Shown piece by piece: positions 62,302 to 64,000 of a stretch of DNA of 64,000 nt (position 1 is its first letter; each line of letters begins with the position of its first letter). The DNA comes from Wocania_A sp965224845 (GTDB lineage: Bacteria > Bacteroidota > Bacteroidia > Flavobacteriales > Flavobacteriaceae), in assembly GCA_965224845.1 (NCBI GenBank), contig CBDDAJ010000015.1, positions 248,001 through 312,000 on the forward strand. Reading direction: 5' to 3'. Under the pieces are notes generated by a model that was not told the DNA's origin, searched no databases, and saw only the letters and a list, made by a program, of their open reading frames with translations. Made by a program: the position numbers and the translations under genes.

Positions 62302-63633
62302 CTATTCTTCTTTTTTAAAGATCGCTTTTAAAGCTTCAAAGTCTTCTGGCTTTGCAATAATTTCCTTATTCTTATTTAAAACAAAATAAGTTGGTGTTGC
62401 CGTTACACCATAAGTATTCCCAATTTCATTATCCCACTTCCCTGCACCATATACATGAATAAAATCAGGGTAGTTATAAGTTAGGTCCTTCCATTTATAA
62501 GGTTCTTCTTCTAACCCAATAGCAATAACCTGTATTTTATTTTCTTCCTGTGTTTTTATAAAGTCTCTTAATTGTGGGATTTCATCCAAACAATGCGAAC
62601 AGGTACTACTCCAGAATACAACAATATAGTTCTCGGCTAAATCTATGCTACTTAATTGTTTTGTAATTGTTTTTTCTTTTTCTATAACTTCAAAAGAAAA
62701 ATCTGGAGCTTTATTCCCTATAGAAATACTTTTAAATAGCATTAGTCCTTTAACTAATTCATCATCATTTAATGTTTTTGCAACATGAATTAAATAATGT
62801 TCGGAAATATAATTTGCTACATTTTCAAATCCTAAATCAGCCATTTGCTGCCATAAATCTACCAATAACACCCTTTTTGTTTCTTCTGGAGCATTTTCCA
62901 TAGCCTTGCAAAAAACATCAATATTGTTTTTATAATTTGTAACTTCTTCTACATCATTCGACGACATACCAAAAACATAATTTAGCATTCGCTCTTCAAA
63001 AAAATTAGAGCTTTGCAACGTCTCATTATTAAAATCTACGTGATCAAAATAATGTGTTTTTAGATTATCTACATAGGTTTTTACATCCTCGTAGGTTTCC
63101 GGTATATAAGGTTTATTCGCTTTAATAAATTCTAAGGCAATAGTTTCTTTGGCTAAGGCTTCAAAACTAGATTGTGCTTCGCGTTGTGTTTTAAAAATAG
63201 ACTGTAGTGCTAAAGTGTCTGTGCTTTCTTCTCTAAAAAAATTACCAATACTATGGGTTATCATAGACATGCTATTGGTATAAGAGGCTAACAGTTTATT
63301 TTCGGACGAAGATTTAAAATCGACGCCGGTTTCTGAGTTAAACGTAAGTGCGATATCCTCTTTCCCATTGTAAATAATATCAAAATTATAATCTTCCTGT
63401 GGAATTGCATAAACAATTCTATACATCCCTTTTGTAACTGTAGAATCTAATTTGAGTTCAAGCCTTCCTTCTTTTATCTCAGCATTTGTGATATATTCTG
63501 AAACTGTTGGAGTCACTTTATATAATAATGCGATATTATAATCTTCTGCAGGCGAAAATGTGCCCTTAATGGTGTGCTGCCCCAAAAAAATATTTGGTAG
63601 TAGAATGACCAGAGCAACAATGTGTTTTAACAT
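62302..63633 (-). CDS. TlpA-like thioredoxin-domain exported protein
   Basis: The ATG at 63633 is chosen because it begins the signal peptide MLKHIVALVILLPNIFLGQ; an upstream TTG would add eight residues. The N-terminal part resembles DUF4369 (HTIKGTFSPAEDYNIALLYK). The C-terminal 140 residues are a TlpA-like thioredoxin domain with FWSSTCSHCLDEIPQLRDF (C-x2-C), a conserved cis-Pro in GVTATPTYFVLNK. It is probably a periplasmic thiol reductase. It follows mfd on the same strand. Confidence 0.88.
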   Translation of the reverse strand: MLKHIVALVILLPNIFLGQHTIKGTFSPAEDYNIALLYKVTPTVSEYITNAEIKEGRLELKLDSTVTKGMYRIVYAIPQEDYNFDIIYNGKEDIALTFNSETGVDFKSSSENKLLASYTNSMSMITHSIGNFFREESTDTLALQSIFKTQREAQSSFEALAKETIALEFIKANKPYIPETYEDVKTYVDNLKTHYFDHVDFNNETLQSSNFFEERMLNYVFGMSSNDVEEVTNYKNNIDVFCKAMENAPEETKRVLLVDLWQQMADLGFENVANYISEHYLIHVAKTLNDDELVKGLMLFKSISIGNKAPDFSFEVIEKEKTITKQLSSIDLAENYIVVFWSSTCSHCLDEIPQLRDFIKTQEENKIQVIAIGLEEEPYKWKDLTYNYPDFIHVYGAGKWDNEIGNTYGVTATPTYFVLNKNKEIIAKPEDFEALKAIFKKEE

Positions 63634-63665
63634 GAGTACTAATTTATTTTTTAACAAAACAATAA

Positions 63666-64000
63666 TTAAGCCATAATAGGTTTTAAGACTGCTAAGGCTT
63701 GCTTTACAGATTTAATAGATTCAAAAGTAAGTAATAATCGTAAACCATTACGGGTTTGCTTTTCTTTCATTTTGCAAGCTTGTGGATTTTTTTGAACATA
63801 CTGTAATACTTTAGTAAAACTATTACTTTGATAAAAACCACTTTGCTGATCGTTTATAAAGTATCCTATTAACTTACCTTGTTTCATTATTATTTTTTCA
63901 AACCCTAATTTCGTGGCCATCCACTTTATTTGGACACTATTTAATAAATCGGTCACTTGCATTGGCAATTCACCAAAGCGGTCTATTAATTCGGTTTTAA
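63666..64000 (-). CDS. mfd: Transcription-repair coupling factor Mfd, C-terminal end (5' end outside window)
   Basis: The minus-strand frame is open to the window end and reads KTELIDRFGELPMQVTDLLNSVQIKWMATK, partly quoted here as LIDRFGELPMQVTDLLNSV, which is the start of the C-terminal TRCF domain (D7) of Mfd. About 110 residues are seen. This domain binds UvrA and is masked in the resting enzyme. Mfd removes stalled RNA polymerase. The thioredoxin gene follows closely. Confidence 0.88.
   Translation of the reverse strand, partial: KTELIDRFGELPMQVTDLLNSVQIKWMATKLGFEKIIMKQGKLIGYFINDQQSGFYQSNSFTKVLQYVQKNPQACKMKEKQTRNGLRLLLTFESIKSVKQALAVLKPIMA

Noticed and set aside
1..64000. CRISPR array or prophage
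   Set aside because: No regularly spaced direct repeats with unique spacers and no phage structural, integrase or lysis genes were seen.

Overview
The window looks like chromosomal DNA of a marine-type Bacteroidota bacterium, most likely Flavobacteriaceae. The DNA is AT-rich. Recognisable genes are typical of that family: a TonB-dependent receptor, class Ia and class III ribonucleotide reductases, RHS/YD-repeat giants, a FeoB-associated Cys-rich peptide and a PiT carrier with a PhoU-like tail. Many promoters carry the Bacteroidota -7 box TAnnTTTG and few genes have a Shine-Dalgarno sequence. No species can be named from sequence alone. LAYOUT: 0-10 kb is a phosphate region. It holds the end of a TonB receptor, a phosphate-selective porin, a PiT-type phosphate carrier and, on the other strand, a Na/Pi cotransporter with an RDD protein and a ChrA-like transporter. 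The regulatory DNA in front of the porin and PiT carries 7-bp direct repeats at an exact 11-bp period, the layout of a PhoB box. 10-21 kb is housekeeping: nrdA, nrdB, a DUF3109 protein, marC, an FAD oxidoreductase, an S41 protease, dCMP deaminase, a HupE-like protein and a threonine-dehydrogenase-like epimerase. Six of these genes are broken by one-base frame shifts, nearly all insertions, which suggests a poorly polished stretch of assembly rather than real decay. 21-31 kb holds an M13 peptidase, TPR, CBS, GIDE-like, GNAT and DinB proteins, a short SSB, and nadB-nadA. 31-37 kb looks like a low-oxygen or nitric-oxide module: an Rrf2/NsrR-like regulator, norE and norF homologues, a 605-residue Cys-rich protein of unknown function and the anaerobic reductase NrdD-NrdG, with a large CRP/FNR-like palindrome between nrdD and norE. 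ppc follows. 39.7-50.8 kb is accessory DNA: an IS3-family element, the remnant of an XRE regulator, and a leftward operon of a 1124-residue YD-repeat protein, a small secreted protein, a 1452-residue RHS protein with a variable C-terminal domain, and a four-helix membrane protein that is a candidate immunity protein. The segment ends at tRNA-Asn(GTT). 50.9-64 kb holds rseP, a SCO protein, a ferrous-iron cluster (feoA, feoB and a Cys-rich peptide), a DtxR/MntR-type regulator followed by an outer-membrane protein and a Mn/Zn/Fe ABC importer whose two permeases both end in winged-helix domains, then yraN, a TlpA-like thioredoxin protein and the C-terminal end of mfd. HOW IT FITS: three themes stand out, namely phosphate acquisition under a probable Pho regulator, divalent metal uptake under a DtxR-type repressor with a clear operator, and an oxygen/NO-responsive set containing a conserved-looking enzyme I cannot name. 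The RHS locus is the best candidate for a strain-specific competition system.
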